Below are positions 25,403 through 33,650 of a DNA stretch of 64,000 nucleotides, piece by piece (positions within the stretch are counted from its first letter, which is position 1; each line of letters opens with the position of its first letter). The translations under genes were made by a program, and so were the position numbers. The notes below the pieces were generated by a model. It did no database searches, was not told the DNA's origin, and worked only from the letters and a program-made list of their open reading frames with translations. Source of the DNA: a virus; the IMG/VR virus record IMGVR_UViG_3300037257_000055, positions 1 to 64,000 of that record. One strand, 5' to 3'.

Positions 25403-25702
25403 ATGAATTTATCAGAAGCATGTCAATCAGCAAGAGAAGGAAGCTTTGTATCTCATCAATCATTTGGTCGAGGAGAAAGTATGCATGAGTATAATTTTAA
25501 TCTATATTATGAAGATGGAGCAAATCTAACTCATACTAATTTTATAGAAGAATTAGGAACATATGAATGGGCTAAACAAGGATGGTATATTAAATATCCT
25601 AAAGAAAAAGTAGATGTAGAAAAGCTTAAAAAGATGCATGAAATTAATAAAGGAAGAATGGTTAGCGGATTAGAAACTTATGAAGATTGCATTAAGAAAT
25701 AA
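25403..25702 (+). CDS. Hypothetical protein, 99 aa
   Basis: ATG after ATAGGAGTG. The start LSEACQSAREGSFVSHQSFG and the core YEWAKQGWYIKYPKEKVDVE look like a conserved phage type. DUF2829-like architecture (short, E-A-L-x-x-x-x-x-G-x-x-V) is possible but weak. Coupled to the preceding gene. Confidence 0.68.
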   Translation: MNLSEACQSAREGSFVSHQSFGRGESMHEYNFNLYYEDGANLTHTNFIEELGTYEWAKQGWYIKYPKEKVDVEKLKKMHEINKGRMVSGLETYEDCIKK

Positions 25703-25751
25703 ATTAATATTCTTATAAAAATCAAATTTTAATAGATGTGGAGGAATGGAA

Positions 25752-25982
25752 ATGTTAAGGCTAAAATTAGAAGGTAAACAAACGGACATTATAAGAGAAT
25801 TTAAATTAGTTGATAATCCAAATAATTGGATATTAGATAATGCACAATACTATGAAGAAAATAAAATCATATTAGATAAGCAGGGTAATGTAACTAAAGA
25901 AAAAATTATAGGGCAAATGTCTAATTATAGATATGATAAATACAAATATAAATTAGAGAAACAAGGATATCAAGAGATTTAA
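25752..25982 (+). CDS. Hypothetical protein, 76 aa
   Basis: ATG 7 nt after TGGAGG; the ATG 6 nt earlier is too close. Charged, alpha/beta. No family is recognised. Confidence 0.62.
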   Translation: MLRLKLEGKQTDIIREFKLVDNPNNWILDNAQYYEENKIILDKQGNVTKEKIIGQMSNYRYDKYKYKLEKQGYQEI

Positions 25983-25994
25983 GGAGGAGTAACA

Positions 25995-26360
25995 ATGAAA
26001 GGATATAAATTAAAAATAGGTGAAGTACAATATGAACAAATATCAGAAATATTTTCAATAAATGAACAAATCATACTCGATAAAAGAAATGAGATAGAAC
26101 AAAAATATATAAGTGAAATTATAGAGAGTGATGATTATAAATTATTATCAAATAAACAATTTCAAAAAGAAGTATTAAAAGATTTTGAATGGAATCATTT
26201 TGGACAGAAATATATTTATATTAATAATCCAGTTGTTAGATATAAAAATTCTAATGGTGAGGAAATAACACAATTATATTGTAACTATATTGATGAAGAT
26301 GATATAACTTTAGATGTGTATAAACATTTAACACTTAAAGAGATTGACATATTAGAATAG
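25995..26360 (+). CDS. Hypothetical protein, 121 aa
   Basis: ATG after AAGGAGGAG. Helical N-terminal two thirds (SINEQIILDKRNEIEQKYIS) and beta C-terminus. No family is recognised. Confidence 0.68.
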   Translation: MKGYKLKIGEVQYEQISEIFSINEQIILDKRNEIEQKYISEIIESDDYKLLSNKQFQKEVLKDFEWNHFGQKYIYINNPVVRYKNSNGEEITQLYCNYIDEDDITLDVYKHLTLKEIDILE

Positions 26361-26373
26361 GGGGATGTAGGTA

Positions 26374-26793
26374 ATGGAAATAGTAGAAGAATCTATCAAT
26401 AAACAAATTATAGAAAAGTATAAAGATGAATTATTCCTGTTTGGAGAAACCGAGAAAGATTTAAAGAATAAGCATATAATAAAGGTTCTTAATGAATCTA
26501 ATGAAGTAGTTTCCATAGCAATGTACAGTAAGTTAGATGATGAGGAATTAGAGTTATACATAGATGTACATAAACAAAATAATGTCAAAGATACAATATG
26601 TAATGGAATCTATTTAGATGCTATTACAAGCTTAAAGCGTGGTTACAATGTGTGTAAAGATATTATTAATTATCTAATGAATAAAAGCCAAATCATATGG
26701 TGTTATAGTCATTGTGATGCTGTAGGCTTCTGGGAAAATAAAATGAATTGGTTTGATTTAGGTGAGAATATTTTTGTTAATCAATTAAGTTAG
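26374..26793 (+). CDS. GNAT-like acetyltransferase fold protein, 139 aa
   Basis: ATG after GGGGATG. The order of strands and the tail SHCDAVGFWENKMNWFDLGE recall the GNAT ending (A-x-x-F-W-x-x-x-G-F). A clear acetyl-CoA loop (R/Q-x-x-G-x-G/A) is not seen, LKRGYNVCKDIINYL being the nearest match, so activity is uncertain. Target unknown. Confidence 0.45.
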   Translation: MEIVEESINKQIIEKYKDELFLFGETEKDLKNKHIIKVLNESNEVVSIAMYSKLDDEELELYIDVHKQNNVKDTICNGIYLDAITSLKRGYNVCKDIINYLMNKSQIIWCYSHCDAVGFWENKMNWFDLGENIFVNQLS

Positions 26794-26805
26794 GAGGATT
26801 TGAAA

Positions 26806-26973
26806 ATGAAATATAATTTCTTTGAACAGATAATGAAAGTTTGTGATAATTATAATATAAATGCAACTTTAAAGTTTGTAGGTGATGTTAATACAAAGAT
26901 TAATGAACTCATAGAGCGTGGAACTAGTGAAAGCTGGATTAAAGAGAATATGGAAGTGCTAGTCTTAGAATAA
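26806..26973 (+). CDS. Small hypothetical protein, 55 aa
   Basis: ATG after AGGAGGATT. Helical with NTKINELIERGTSESWIKEN. No family is recognised. Followed by a forward element. Confidence 0.6.
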   Translation: MKYNFFEQIMKVCDNYNINATLKFVGDVNTKINELIERGTSESWIKENMEVLVLE

Positions 26974-27101
26974 GATAAATAAATTAATAGAAGAAAGCTT
27001 AAAATTATAACTGGAATATGATATATTATTAATAAGGAAATACATATCAAGTTAAGGAAATTAATGTTAAAATAATATTTATGAGGATGGTGTTAATAGA
27101 T

Positions 27102-27389
27102 ATGAATATATCACATAAAATTAGAAAAGTAATAAATGAAAATCCAAATTTACCAATAAAAATTATGCCAACTATGGATGATGACGATATAGAACATTAT
27201 GAGCCTAGTGATGTAATGATTAAAGATATTGCTTATTATGATGATAAATATTATGATAAAGGACAAGTTGAATATGATGTTTTTTATAGTAAAAAAGGTA
27301 GTGGACTAAAAGATATTGAAATAGATAAACAAGTAGAGGATATTATAAATTCATTAAAATGGGAAAAGACAATAGTTATTATGTTTTAG
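27102..27389 (+). CDS. Hypothetical protein, 95 aa
   Basis: ATG chosen after GAGGATGGTG; ATG 27081 is part of that site. Acidic (MPTMDDDDIEHYEPSD) with a helical end. No family is recognised. Confidence 0.65.
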   Translation: MNISHKIRKVINENPNLPIKIMPTMDDDDIEHYEPSDVMIKDIAYYDDKYYDKGQVEYDVFYSKKGSGLKDIEIDKQVEDIINSLKWEKTIVIMF

Positions 27390-27463
27390 GTAAATTAGTT
27401 CTTTTACTTGGTTATAATATGTAAATGAAAGTATAATATAGTTAATATTAAGGAGTGATAAAA

Positions 27464-28021
27464 ATGATAAAGTGTGAAAAAGATTTTATAAAAATATTAG
27501 TAGCTGAAGGTGAATGGATTAAAGATAGTAAGTCATGTAAATTTAGAAAAGCGAAAATATTAGAAAAAGATTCGATTATAAATAGTCAATATAAAGAGCT
27601 AATAGGAAAAACGTTTAATATTAAATATAGAAGTAACTATAAAAATTATGAGGATATTATTTGTATTGAATGTAATGGCAAAGAAATTTGGTTAGAAGAT
27701 GATGAGTATAAATTTTTAGATGAGTTACCTGAATATATAAAAGATAAAAACGAGATATTAAAACTAAATAGAACAAAAGAATTTTACGGTGGATTGTGGT
27801 TAGATTATGAGTATGAAGATGGATATAAAATAAAGAATAATTGCAGTTTAAAAGTTGAATATATATTAGACGATGGAAAAGAATATGAGATTGCAACCAA
27901 AGAAGAATATGAGACTGAATTGATTGAAGCAATTAATAGCAGAAAAGATTATATAGAATCTAAGATATCAGCATGTCAAAAAGAATTAAAAGTTTTAGAA
28001 AATTTGAAAACACAAAAGTAA
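27464..28021 (+). CDS. Hypothetical protein, 185 aa
   Basis: ATG 8 nt after AAGGAGTG. N-terminal 80 residues form a beta-rich unit (FRKAKILEKDSII to ICIECNGKEIWLEDDEY) also seen in the 82-aa protein at 33921 (EKVRILDCISVKDD, GKSFIVAYK), so the two are partial paralogues. C-terminus is a coiled coil (INSRKDYIESKISACQKELK). Confidence 0.7.
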   Translation: MIKCEKDFIKILVAEGEWIKDSKSCKFRKAKILEKDSIINSQYKELIGKTFNIKYRSNYKNYEDIICIECNGKEIWLEDDEYKFLDELPEYIKDKNEILKLNRTKEFYGGLWLDYEYEDGYKIKNNCSLKVEYILDDGKEYEIATKEEYETELIEAINSRKDYIESKISACQKELKVLENLKTQK

Positions 28022-28091
28022 GTAAATCAAGAGTTTTATTAATAGTGATTGTCAATTATAAAAATACGTTATTTGAGAAAGTTGGTATAAT

Positions 28092-28316
28092 ATGAATGGA
28101 GAAAATTTTGTTAAAGCTGTTCAATATTTAGAAGCTGGTTATATTATTCAAAGTTCTTTGTCTGATATAAAGATAAAGAAAATACAAAATAATTATTACT
28201 ATTCTTTTGAGGAACGCACAGAATGGAAACTTTGTGAGGACAATTATCACTTATTTAGGACTGGAGAAATTAAAAATACTTGGTATATATTTGCGAATGA
28301 TAACGAAAAACAATAA
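28092..28316 (+). CDS. Hypothetical protein, 74 aa, no clear ribosome binding site
   Basis: An extended -10 (TTGGTATAAT) ends directly at the ATG, so a transcript from it would start inside the gene; no ribosome binding site precedes the ATG. Translation would need read-through from upstream. Sequence MNGENFVKAVQYLEAGYIIQ is typical of small phage proteins. No family assigned. Confidence 0.55.
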   Translation: MNGENFVKAVQYLEAGYIIQSSLSDIKIKKIQNNYYYSFEERTEWKLCEDNYHLFRTGEIKNTWYIFANDNEKQ

Positions 28317-28351
28317 TAATGTAAAAAGTGCGAAGAAAGGAAGTTGATAAT

Positions 28352-28498
28352 ATGAATAATTTAGATGTATCGGGGTTATTAATGACTTATTCAATGAAAT
28401 GTAAAGATGCTAGAGATAGTGAACATCTTAAGGAATTAGTAAGAGATTTAAAGAAAGAATTAAATTCAGAAGAAATTAAAAAGTTAAGAGTTGATTAA
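28352..28498 (+). CDS. Small hypothetical protein, 48 aa
   Basis: ATG after AAAGGAAG. Helical and charged (LKELVRDLKKELNSEEIKKL). No family is recognised. Confidence 0.58.
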   Translation: MNNLDVSGLLMTYSMKCKDARDSEHLKELVRDLKKELNSEEIKKLRVD

Positions 28499-28565
28499 TT
28501 CGCAATTCTAAGTTGTGGTGAATTATTTAAAAGAGTTATTTCATTAAGAGTAAGGAGGTGTTAAG

Positions 28566-28721
28566 ATGAATTATATGAGAGCAGATAGACTTATACAATT
28601 AATTAAAGAAAATTATAAAGACATGAATGAAGAAGATTATCAAGAAATCAAAAATACAATTGAAAATATAGCTAAAAAGAAAATTGATGATGTTTTTGGT
28701 AGAGTATTAGGAGAAAATTAA
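28566..28721 (+). CDS. Small hypothetical protein, 51 aa
   Basis: ATG after AAGGAGGTG. Helical (RADRLIQLIKENYKDMNEED). Ends at a terminator. Confidence 0.62.
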   Translation: MNYMRADRLIQLIKENYKDMNEEDYQEIKNTIENIAKKKIDDVFGRVLGEN

Positions 28722-28748
28722 GAGTGTAGAATAATCTATGCTCTTTTT
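28721..28748 (+). terminator. Rho-independent terminator
   Basis: AGAG-TG-TAGA/TCTA-TG-CTCT stem with internal loop, TTTTT tail. Confidence 0.75.
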
Positions 28749-28817
28749 CATATTACAATCAAATCGGTATTTTAAGTGATAAAAATAAATGGAATAATTT
28801 GAGAATTATATAGTATA

Positions 28818-28924
28818 ATATTAATGTAAGATATTTCTTCTCAAAATTCTTACGTTCTATTATATTTTAAAAGTTAAGAAAATGGGAAAGGAAAGATAAT
28901 TGATAATGTGTATCTTTCCTTTTT
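28818..28924 (+). ncRNA. Candidate small RNA, about 105 nt
   Basis: Between two genes, TATAAT (28810 region) is flanked by TTTGAGAA and TTCTCAAA inverted copies. No ribosome binding site or frame follows. The stretch has GTAAGA/TCTTAC and ends with a perfect 12-bp stem AAAGGAAAGATA/TATCTTTCCTTT plus T-run (28887-28924). Promoter, structure and terminator without a gene suggest an independent RNA. Confidence 0.45.
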
Positions 28925-28989
28925 CATTTGTTTTTATATTAAAGATAATATATAATTTCAAGTATAAAGTAATGACAGGAGAATTATTT

Positions 28990-29370
28990 ATGGATAATAA
29001 AGTGGATTTAGAATTAATAAAAGCTGAATATAAAAATATGAGTAATTTAGTAATTCTAAAAGGTAGTTGGACAGATGAAGAGAACACTTATAATAATAAA
29101 ATTGAATTACAAATAATAGATAAAGTTGTTGGTATTATAGTAGAAAATACGATATCTTATATAGAATCTTTAGAAAAATCAATTTATGATTCAAGTGAAT
29201 ATTTTGAAACCTATATAGGTTATTTGAAAATAGATGATAAAATATTTAAATTAGAAAAAATATATGGTCAGGGTTGTTTGTGTGGAATTAAATATGAAAA
29301 AGAAGGAAGTATCAAAGACGGATTTACTTTAGCGAATATTGAAGATGTTATTGCATGGATGGAGATATAA
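28990..29370 (+). CDS. Hypothetical protein, 126 aa
   Basis: ATG after ACAGGAG. A longer reading frame upstream would cross the terminator at 28887-28924 and is rejected. Alpha/beta protein with a Cys pair GQGCLCGIKYE. Ends 2 nt before the repressor gene. Confidence 0.68.
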   Translation: MDNKVDLELIKAEYKNMSNLVILKGSWTDEENTYNNKIELQIIDKVVGIIVENTISYIESLEKSIYDSSEYFETYIGYLKIDDKIFKLEKIYGQGCLCGIKYEKEGSIKDGFTLANIEDVIAWMEI

Positions 29371-29372
29371 AA

Positions 29373-29690
29373 ATGGGATTTAAAGAGAATATTAAAAATA
29401 GAAGATTAAAATTAAACATGACATTAGATGAAGTATCCAACAAGCTAGGAGTAAGCAAACCAACACTACAGAGATATGAAAGTGGTGTAATTTCTAATGT
29501 ACCATTTGACAAGATAGAAAGATTAGCAGATATATTAAAAACTACTCCTAGTTACTTAATGGGTTGGAGTAATGATTGTTTAACTAGAGATGAAATAGAG
29601 TTGTTAAATAAATACAATAGTCTTGATGATATGGGCAAACATACAATTAGTATTGTTTTAGAAATGGAATTAAATAGAATAAACAGGTAA
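29373..29690 (+). CDS. XRE-family transcriptional repressor, 105 aa
   Basis: Classic HTH_3: FKENIKNRRLKLNMTLDEVS, NKLGVSKPTLQRYESGVISN, VPFDKIERLADILKTTPSYL, then MGW. Residues 3-70 are the DNA-binding domain; the last 35 residues are helical and there is no peptidase domain, so LexA-type self-cleavage is excluded. Cro/C1-like phage repressor. The promoter immediately downstream, or the palindrome-bearing promoters elsewhere, are candidate targets. Very short spacing to the previous gene implies coupling. Confidence 0.88.
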   Translation: MGFKENIKNRRLKLNMTLDEVSNKLGVSKPTLQRYESGVISNVPFDKIERLADILKTTPSYLMGWSNDCLTRDEIELLNKYNSLDDMGKHTISIVLEMELNRINR

Positions 29691-29720
29691 AAATAATTCT
29701 ATTAATTTATTTAAAAAGTA

Positions 29721-29748
29721 TTGATTTGTTGGTAAAGTATGCTATAAT
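29721..29748 (+). promoter_or_regulatory. Promoter with about 100-nt leader
   Basis: TTGATT, 16-bp spacer, TATAAT. Reverse element at 29700, forward element at 29833. The leader contains a stem AGCTAT/ATAGCT with 8-nt loop. Confidence 0.72.
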
Positions 29749-29865
29749 TATATTATCAGATAAGTTCTAAGCCATTCGGCAGTAACTAAAGAAGCTATTC
29801 ACATTTATAGCTGAATTGATACATAAAGTTAGAAATAAATTAATATAGAAAGAGAGTTGAAAGTT

Positions 29866-30195
29866 ATGGAAGATGAAACTAAAAAATGCTCAATATGTGG
29901 TAAGCTACATAATAAAGAAGATATAGATTCATTTAGAATTAATCAATGGGATGGATTTTGTCATAGCAGTGAAGGAATTTATATATGCAAAGATTGTTTT
30001 GAAGAAACTATAAAAATGACAGAAAAGGGTATGTTTTTAACTTATAATGGTTATCTATATCATTATAGACCTGATTGTTTTGTTAGAATTAATAGTAAAC
30101 ATGACATAGATAGAATATTTAATAAAGACTATTATGATATTTTAAATACATTTGAAGAACAGAATGAAAACAGAGAAAGAAAACATAATTGGTAA
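29866..30195 (+). CDS. Zinc-finger protein, 109 aa
   Basis: ATG after AAAGAGAG. Two C-x2-C knuckles, KCSICGKLH and YICKDCFEE, separated by 38 residues, form a probable treble-clef or ribbon. The C-terminus is alpha/beta. The same layout occurs in the neighbouring 80-aa gene at 31081. Confidence 0.7.
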   Translation: MEDETKKCSICGKLHNKEDIDSFRINQWDGFCHSSEGIYICKDCFEETIKMTEKGMFLTYNGYLYHYRPDCFVRINSKHDIDRIFNKDYYDILNTFEEQNENRERKHNW

Positions 30196-30237
30196 TTTAA
30201 GTTAAAATATTGAATTTAAAAGGAGTGAAATATAAAT

Positions 30238-30591
30238 ATGAAATATGAAATATTTAAAGAAATTTCAGAATTGATAAAAATAGAACAAACTATTGAATAT
30301 AATATAATGGATTGGATGAATTATTATAACCATGATATAATGGAGGCAATTTATATTAAAGGTTTTAATAATGGAGGATTTTTAATATTGGATATTTTAT
30401 TTTTAGATAAGAATTTAGAAGAACAAAAGCATACATTAACAGTTGGTGTACATAAAGATAAATTAACAATATATGAAAATTATAATGAGTTATTAAATTG
30501 TTTATTTAGTAAGTTTAGAGCATATCCGTATAAATATTTTGAAAGATATGGATTGAACGATGTAGAATTAATTAAAAAGAATATGATATAA
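30238..30591 (+). CDS. Hypothetical protein, 117 aa
   Basis: ATG after AAGGAGTG. Alpha/beta (NGGFLILDILFLDKNLEEQK). No family is recognised. Confidence 0.68.
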   Translation: MKYEIFKEISELIKIEQTIEYNIMDWMNYYNHDIMEAIYIKGFNNGGFLILDILFLDKNLEEQKHTLTVGVHKDKLTIYENYNELLNCLFSKFRAYPYKYFERYGLNDVELIKKNMI

Positions 30592-30623
30592 TTAAATTCT
30601 AGAATAATGAAGTAGGTGATATA

Positions 30624-30797
30624 ATGAAAGTAATAAAGGTCAAAAGTGGGAATAGTTTTTATGCAGTAGGTGTAACTTTAATAGATAAAAGCGATGGATT
30701 TTCTTACGGAATTGTAAATGATAAGCATGAAAATGGCACAGAAATATTTAAAGGAACAAAAAAGAAATGTATTGAATACTTGGAGAAATTAAATTAA
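30624..30797 (+). CDS. Small hypothetical protein, 57 aa
   Basis: ATG after GTAGGTG. Beta-rich (MKVIKVKSGNSFYAVGVTLI), basic end. No family is recognised. Confidence 0.6.
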   Translation: MKVIKVKSGNSFYAVGVTLIDKSDGFSYGIVNDKHENGTEIFKGTKKKCIEYLEKLN

Positions 30798-30834
30798 TTT
30801 ATTTAAAATCATAATTTTAAAAGGAGTGAAATAA

Positions 30835-31068
30835 ATGAAAATTAAAGAAAAGATAGATGATTCACTAAAAAGAGTTGAAATATTTATATGTGATAATGAA
30901 GAATTTATTGAATTTAAATATCAATATGGAATATGGTATAAAATAATAGATAATAAGGAAGCAATTAAAGCTGAAGGATGGACTTATGAAGATTTTATTA
31001 ATCAAGTCCTAAATCAATATCCATTAGACTCTGTAAAAAGTTTTAAGTTAAATAATATAAGTAAATAG
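30835..31068 (+). CDS. Hypothetical protein, 77 aa
   Basis: ATG after AAAGGAGTG. Alpha/beta (EFIEFKYQYGIWYKIIDNKE). No family is recognised. Confidence 0.62.
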   Translation: MKIKEKIDDSLKRVEIFICDNEEFIEFKYQYGIWYKIIDNKEAIKAEGWTYEDFINQVLNQYPLDSVKSFKLNNISK

Positions 31069-31080
31069 AGGAGCATAATA

Positions 31081-31323
31081 ATGAGCGAAACAATTAAATG
31101 TAAAAATTGCAATAAAGATAGTAATTATATAGATAGTGAATGTTTGAGAATTAGTGATGTTTATGATAAAACTGATTTTAAATTTATTATGACTGTTGAC
31201 GGAGGTTCATTATTTCTATGTGATGAATGTTATATTAAAGTAAAAGCACTTGCAGAACAAATATATAGTATTGTTAAAGATGAAGATATAATGCTATTTA
31301 ATTTACTATACGCTGATAAATAA
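31081..31323 (+). CDS. Small zinc-finger protein, 80 aa
   Basis: ATG after GAGGAG. KCKNCNKDS and LFLCDECYI form two C-x2-C knuckles. Same plan as the protein at 29866. Confidence 0.68.
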   Translation: MSETIKCKNCNKDSNYIDSECLRISDVYDKTDFKFIMTVDGGSLFLCDECYIKVKALAEQIYSIVKDEDIMLFNLLYADK

Positions 31324-31335
31324 GGAGTGAAATAT

Positions 31336-31578
31336 ATGGGATTATTCAGATGGTTTGTTAAGTTGGGAGAATATGGAGAATTTGTGGCAGATGGATATGC
31401 TTATGCTGAAAACAACAATAAGTTGTTAGAAGAATTAAAATGGAAATACAATAATGAATATCACAATGTTACAATAGAAGATGATTGGGAATTTGATAAT
31501 GACGATATAGAAAGTCTTAAAATGTTAGAGTTTGTTCAATATGTTGAGACGAAAATTGCAGTAAGATGGGAAGATTAG
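31336..31578 (+). CDS. Hypothetical protein, 80 aa
   Basis: ATG 7 nt after AAGGAGTG. Aromatic-rich (GLFRWFVKLGEYGEFVADGY), acidic end. No family is recognised. Confidence 0.62.
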   Translation: MGLFRWFVKLGEYGEFVADGYAYAENNNKLLEELKWKYNNEYHNVTIEDDWEFDNDDIESLKMLEFVQYVETKIAVRWED

Positions 31579-31616
31579 GATAAATTAATAATTTCATTAG
31601 AAGTGGAGGTAGTAAA

Positions 31617-31823
31617 ATGAATGTAGGGGATATAGTAGTGTATAGTAACAATTTAAGATTAAGAAAATGTGAAGATGGTAGAAAATATGCAATTTCATTT
31701 GATATATATAGAATTGAATCTTTAGAAGAAGATTTTGGTGGCTACATAGATGTAATAGATATTAATACTAGCAGACCATTAAGAGCAAGAAAAGATTGTT
31801 TAATTAGAGTTTATGGAGGTTGA
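31617..31823 (+). CDS. Hypothetical protein, 68 aa
   Basis: ATG after GTGGAGG. Beta-barrel-like start VGDIVVYSNNLRLRKC, as in small phage SH3-like proteins. Its last codons supply the ribosome binding site (GGAGG) of the next gene. Confidence 0.62.
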   Translation: MNVGDIVVYSNNLRLRKCEDGRKYAISFDIYRIESLEEDFGGYIDVIDINTSRPLRARKDCLIRVYGG

Positions 31824-31828
31824 ATAAT

Positions 31829-32008
31829 ATGAACATTAAACATATATATAAAAGTTTTAAAAAAGTATTAATATTTTTATTTTGTATATTATCATTCTCT
31901 TGGGGCATGACATTACTAAAATTTACAGATATAATTGATTTTAAATGGTATTTGATATCTGCAATAATTTTATTTCCAATATGGGGTTATTTAATTATTA
32001 AAAAATAA
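31829..32008 (+). CDS. Small membrane protein, 59 aa
   Basis: ATG after GGAGG overlapping the previous stop. Two hydrophobic segments (VLIFLFCILSFSWGMTLL and WYLISAIILFPIWGYLII). Confidence 0.65.
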   Translation: MNIKHIYKSFKKVLIFLFCILSFSWGMTLLKFTDIIDFKWYLISAIILFPIWGYLIIKK

Positions 32009-32072
32009 GTCGTTAAATACATTGTTTTAGTTGGATATAATAAAATAAATATATAAAAAGGAGCTAATAAAA

Positions 32073-32411
32073 ATGAAGGATATAGTAGTATTTAAAAAGA
32101 CAGAAGAATTACATAGGTATGATTTATGGATTACTTTTGATAAACAGGAAGAATTAGATTTATGGCTAGAAACAACACTTGAAAATAAAGACAACTTAAT
32201 GGTTATGCAAACATTCAAAAGAAGAAACATAAAGTATTATAAATGTGAAGAATGTGAACAGATTAGTTCTGCTGATGATATAAATAATGCGACTATTAAG
32301 TATTTTGGAGAAGGTATAGAACCAATTACAGGAGTAAAATATGATGGAGATTATATGTGTCCTAAGTGTAATACATTAATATGTGGTGAATGTTTTGAGG
32401 AGATTGATTAA
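32073..32411 (+). CDS. Zinc-ribbon protein, 112 aa
   Basis: ATG after AAAAGGAG. A C-terminal cluster YKCEECEQIS, YMCPKCNTLICGECFEE gives six or more Cys in three knuckles. The N-terminal 55 residues are alpha/beta. Function unknown. Confidence 0.7.
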   Translation: MKDIVVFKKTEELHRYDLWITFDKQEELDLWLETTLENKDNLMVMQTFKRRNIKYYKCEECEQISSADDINNATIKYFGEGIEPITGVKYDGDYMCPKCNTLICGECFEEID

Positions 32412-32447
32412 AACTATCATTTCATTATAAATTAAAGGAGTGATTGT

Positions 32448-32604
32448 ATGAAAAAAAGAACGGTTCCTTTTGGTTGAAATAAATATTGAAGAATTACCTA
32501 AAGACATTCAAGAAGGTTTAAAGTCTTTATACTCAAATAGATTAGAAAATGCAAAAACTATTGTGTTTTGTGCAGATATCCAAGAATATAATAAAGAGAA
32601 ATAA
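32448..32604 (+). pseudogene. Small gene with shift at a 7-A run
   Basis: ATG after AAAGGAG reads 9 codons and stops. Skipping one base in the AAAAAAA run right after the ATG gives a continuous 51-codon frame (KERFLLVEINIEELPKDIQE to YNKEK). Either a one-base insertion, a sequencing error in the homopolymer, or slippage. Confidence 0.5.
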
Positions 32605-32642
32605 ATTAATGTATATTTTTAGAAAAATCAGTAATAAAACTA

Positions 32643-32671
32643 TTGATTTTTCCATAAAATAGATATATAAT
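32643..32671 (+). promoter_or_regulatory. Promoter of integrase gene
   Basis: TTGATT, 17-bp spacer, TATAAT, forward element AAACAAATTAATA at 32686. Confidence 0.75.
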
Positions 32672-32721
32672 AGAATTACAAGATAAAACAAATTAATAGA
32701 ACAAAGAAAGGATTGATTGAT

Positions 32722-33636
32722 ATGAAAGCTAGAGAAGATAAGTTGATAGAAAATGCTGAAAACTTTTTAAACTATTGTAGAACAATGAAAGGATTAACTA
32801 CAGATACTTTAAAATCTTATAGAAGTGATTTACATTTACTATTTGATTTTTTAAAAATACATAAGAATAAGAAAGATATAACTAACATGGTTATTAAAAA
32901 GGTTGAACTAAAAGATTTAAATGCTTTTATGATGTATTTAGAAAACAAAGAAAAAAGTTGTGGAGCATCTGCAAGAACAAGAAAAACTTACACTTTGAAA
33001 TCTTATTTTGAATATCTACAAAACATAGAAAAACTTATCACAGTAAATCCAGCTTATGGTCTAATAGTCCCTAAAAAGCAAAAGAGAAATCCAATCTATC
33101 TATCTTTAAATGAAAGCAAACAATTATTAACTTCAATGAATAAGAATAATGAAAATTATACTAGAGATTATTGTATTGTGACATTATTCCTACAAACAGG
33201 CATGAGACTTTCTGAACTAGAGGGTATCAAGGTTGATAATATTAAAGGTGATGTATTAACTGTTATTGGTAAGGGGAACAAGGAGAGGACTATATACATG
33301 AATGAAACTTGTTTAAAAGTATTAAATGATTATTTAAATATAAGAGATGATTACAATATTTTAGATGGAAGATTGTTTAATATTAAAAAAGGAAGAATAG
33401 AAGTATTAGTAAAAGAATATATACAAAATTCTGGAATAAATGACTCTAGTAAGTATACTGTGCATAAATTAAGGCATACAAGTGCTACACTTATGTATAA
33501 ATACGGAAAAGTAGATATAAGACAACTTCAGAGTATTCTTGGTCATTCATCAGTATCTAATACCCAAATTTATACTCATGTAGATGATGAACAAAGTCGT
33601 GAAGCTGTAAAGAGTAATCCATTGAACAATTTATAA
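32722..33636 (+). CDS. XerC/D-type tyrosine recombinase, 304 aa
   Basis: Complete catalytic set: R162 (LQTGMRLSELEG), K184 region (GKGNKERTIY), H248-x-x-R251 (VHKLRHTSAT), H275 (ILGHSSVSNT) and Y284 (TQIYTHV). An N-terminal SAM-like core-binding domain spans residues 5-110. It breaks and rejoins DNA through a 3'-phosphotyrosine; likely the element's integrase, dimer resolvase or circle-resolution enzyme. No attachment site could be recognised next to it. ATG chosen over the TTG 9 nt earlier because GAAAGGA lies 9 nt upstream. Own promoter. Confidence 0.93.
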   Translation: MKAREDKLIENAENFLNYCRTMKGLTTDTLKSYRSDLHLLFDFLKIHKNKKDITNMVIKKVELKDLNAFMMYLENKEKSCGASARTRKTYTLKSYFEYLQNIEKLITVNPAYGLIVPKKQKRNPIYLSLNESKQLLTSMNKNNENYTRDYCIVTLFLQTGMRLSELEGIKVDNIKGDVLTVIGKGNKERTIYMNETCLKVLNDYLNIRDDYNILDGRLFNIKKGRIEVLVKEYIQNSGINDSSKYTVHKLRHTSATLMYKYGKVDIRQLQSILGHSSVSNTQIYTHVDDEQSREAVKSNPLNNL

Positions 33637-33650
33637 GAAAGGAGAATCAT

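Noticed and set aside
28900-28989. Upstream extension of the 126-aa gene
   Set aside because: It would run through a perfect terminator stem and lacks a ribosome binding site; ATG 28990 has one.
30792-30803. Reverse element AATTAATTTATT after the 57-aa gene
   Set aside because: It overlaps the stop codon and no promoter follows at the usual distance; probably chance.
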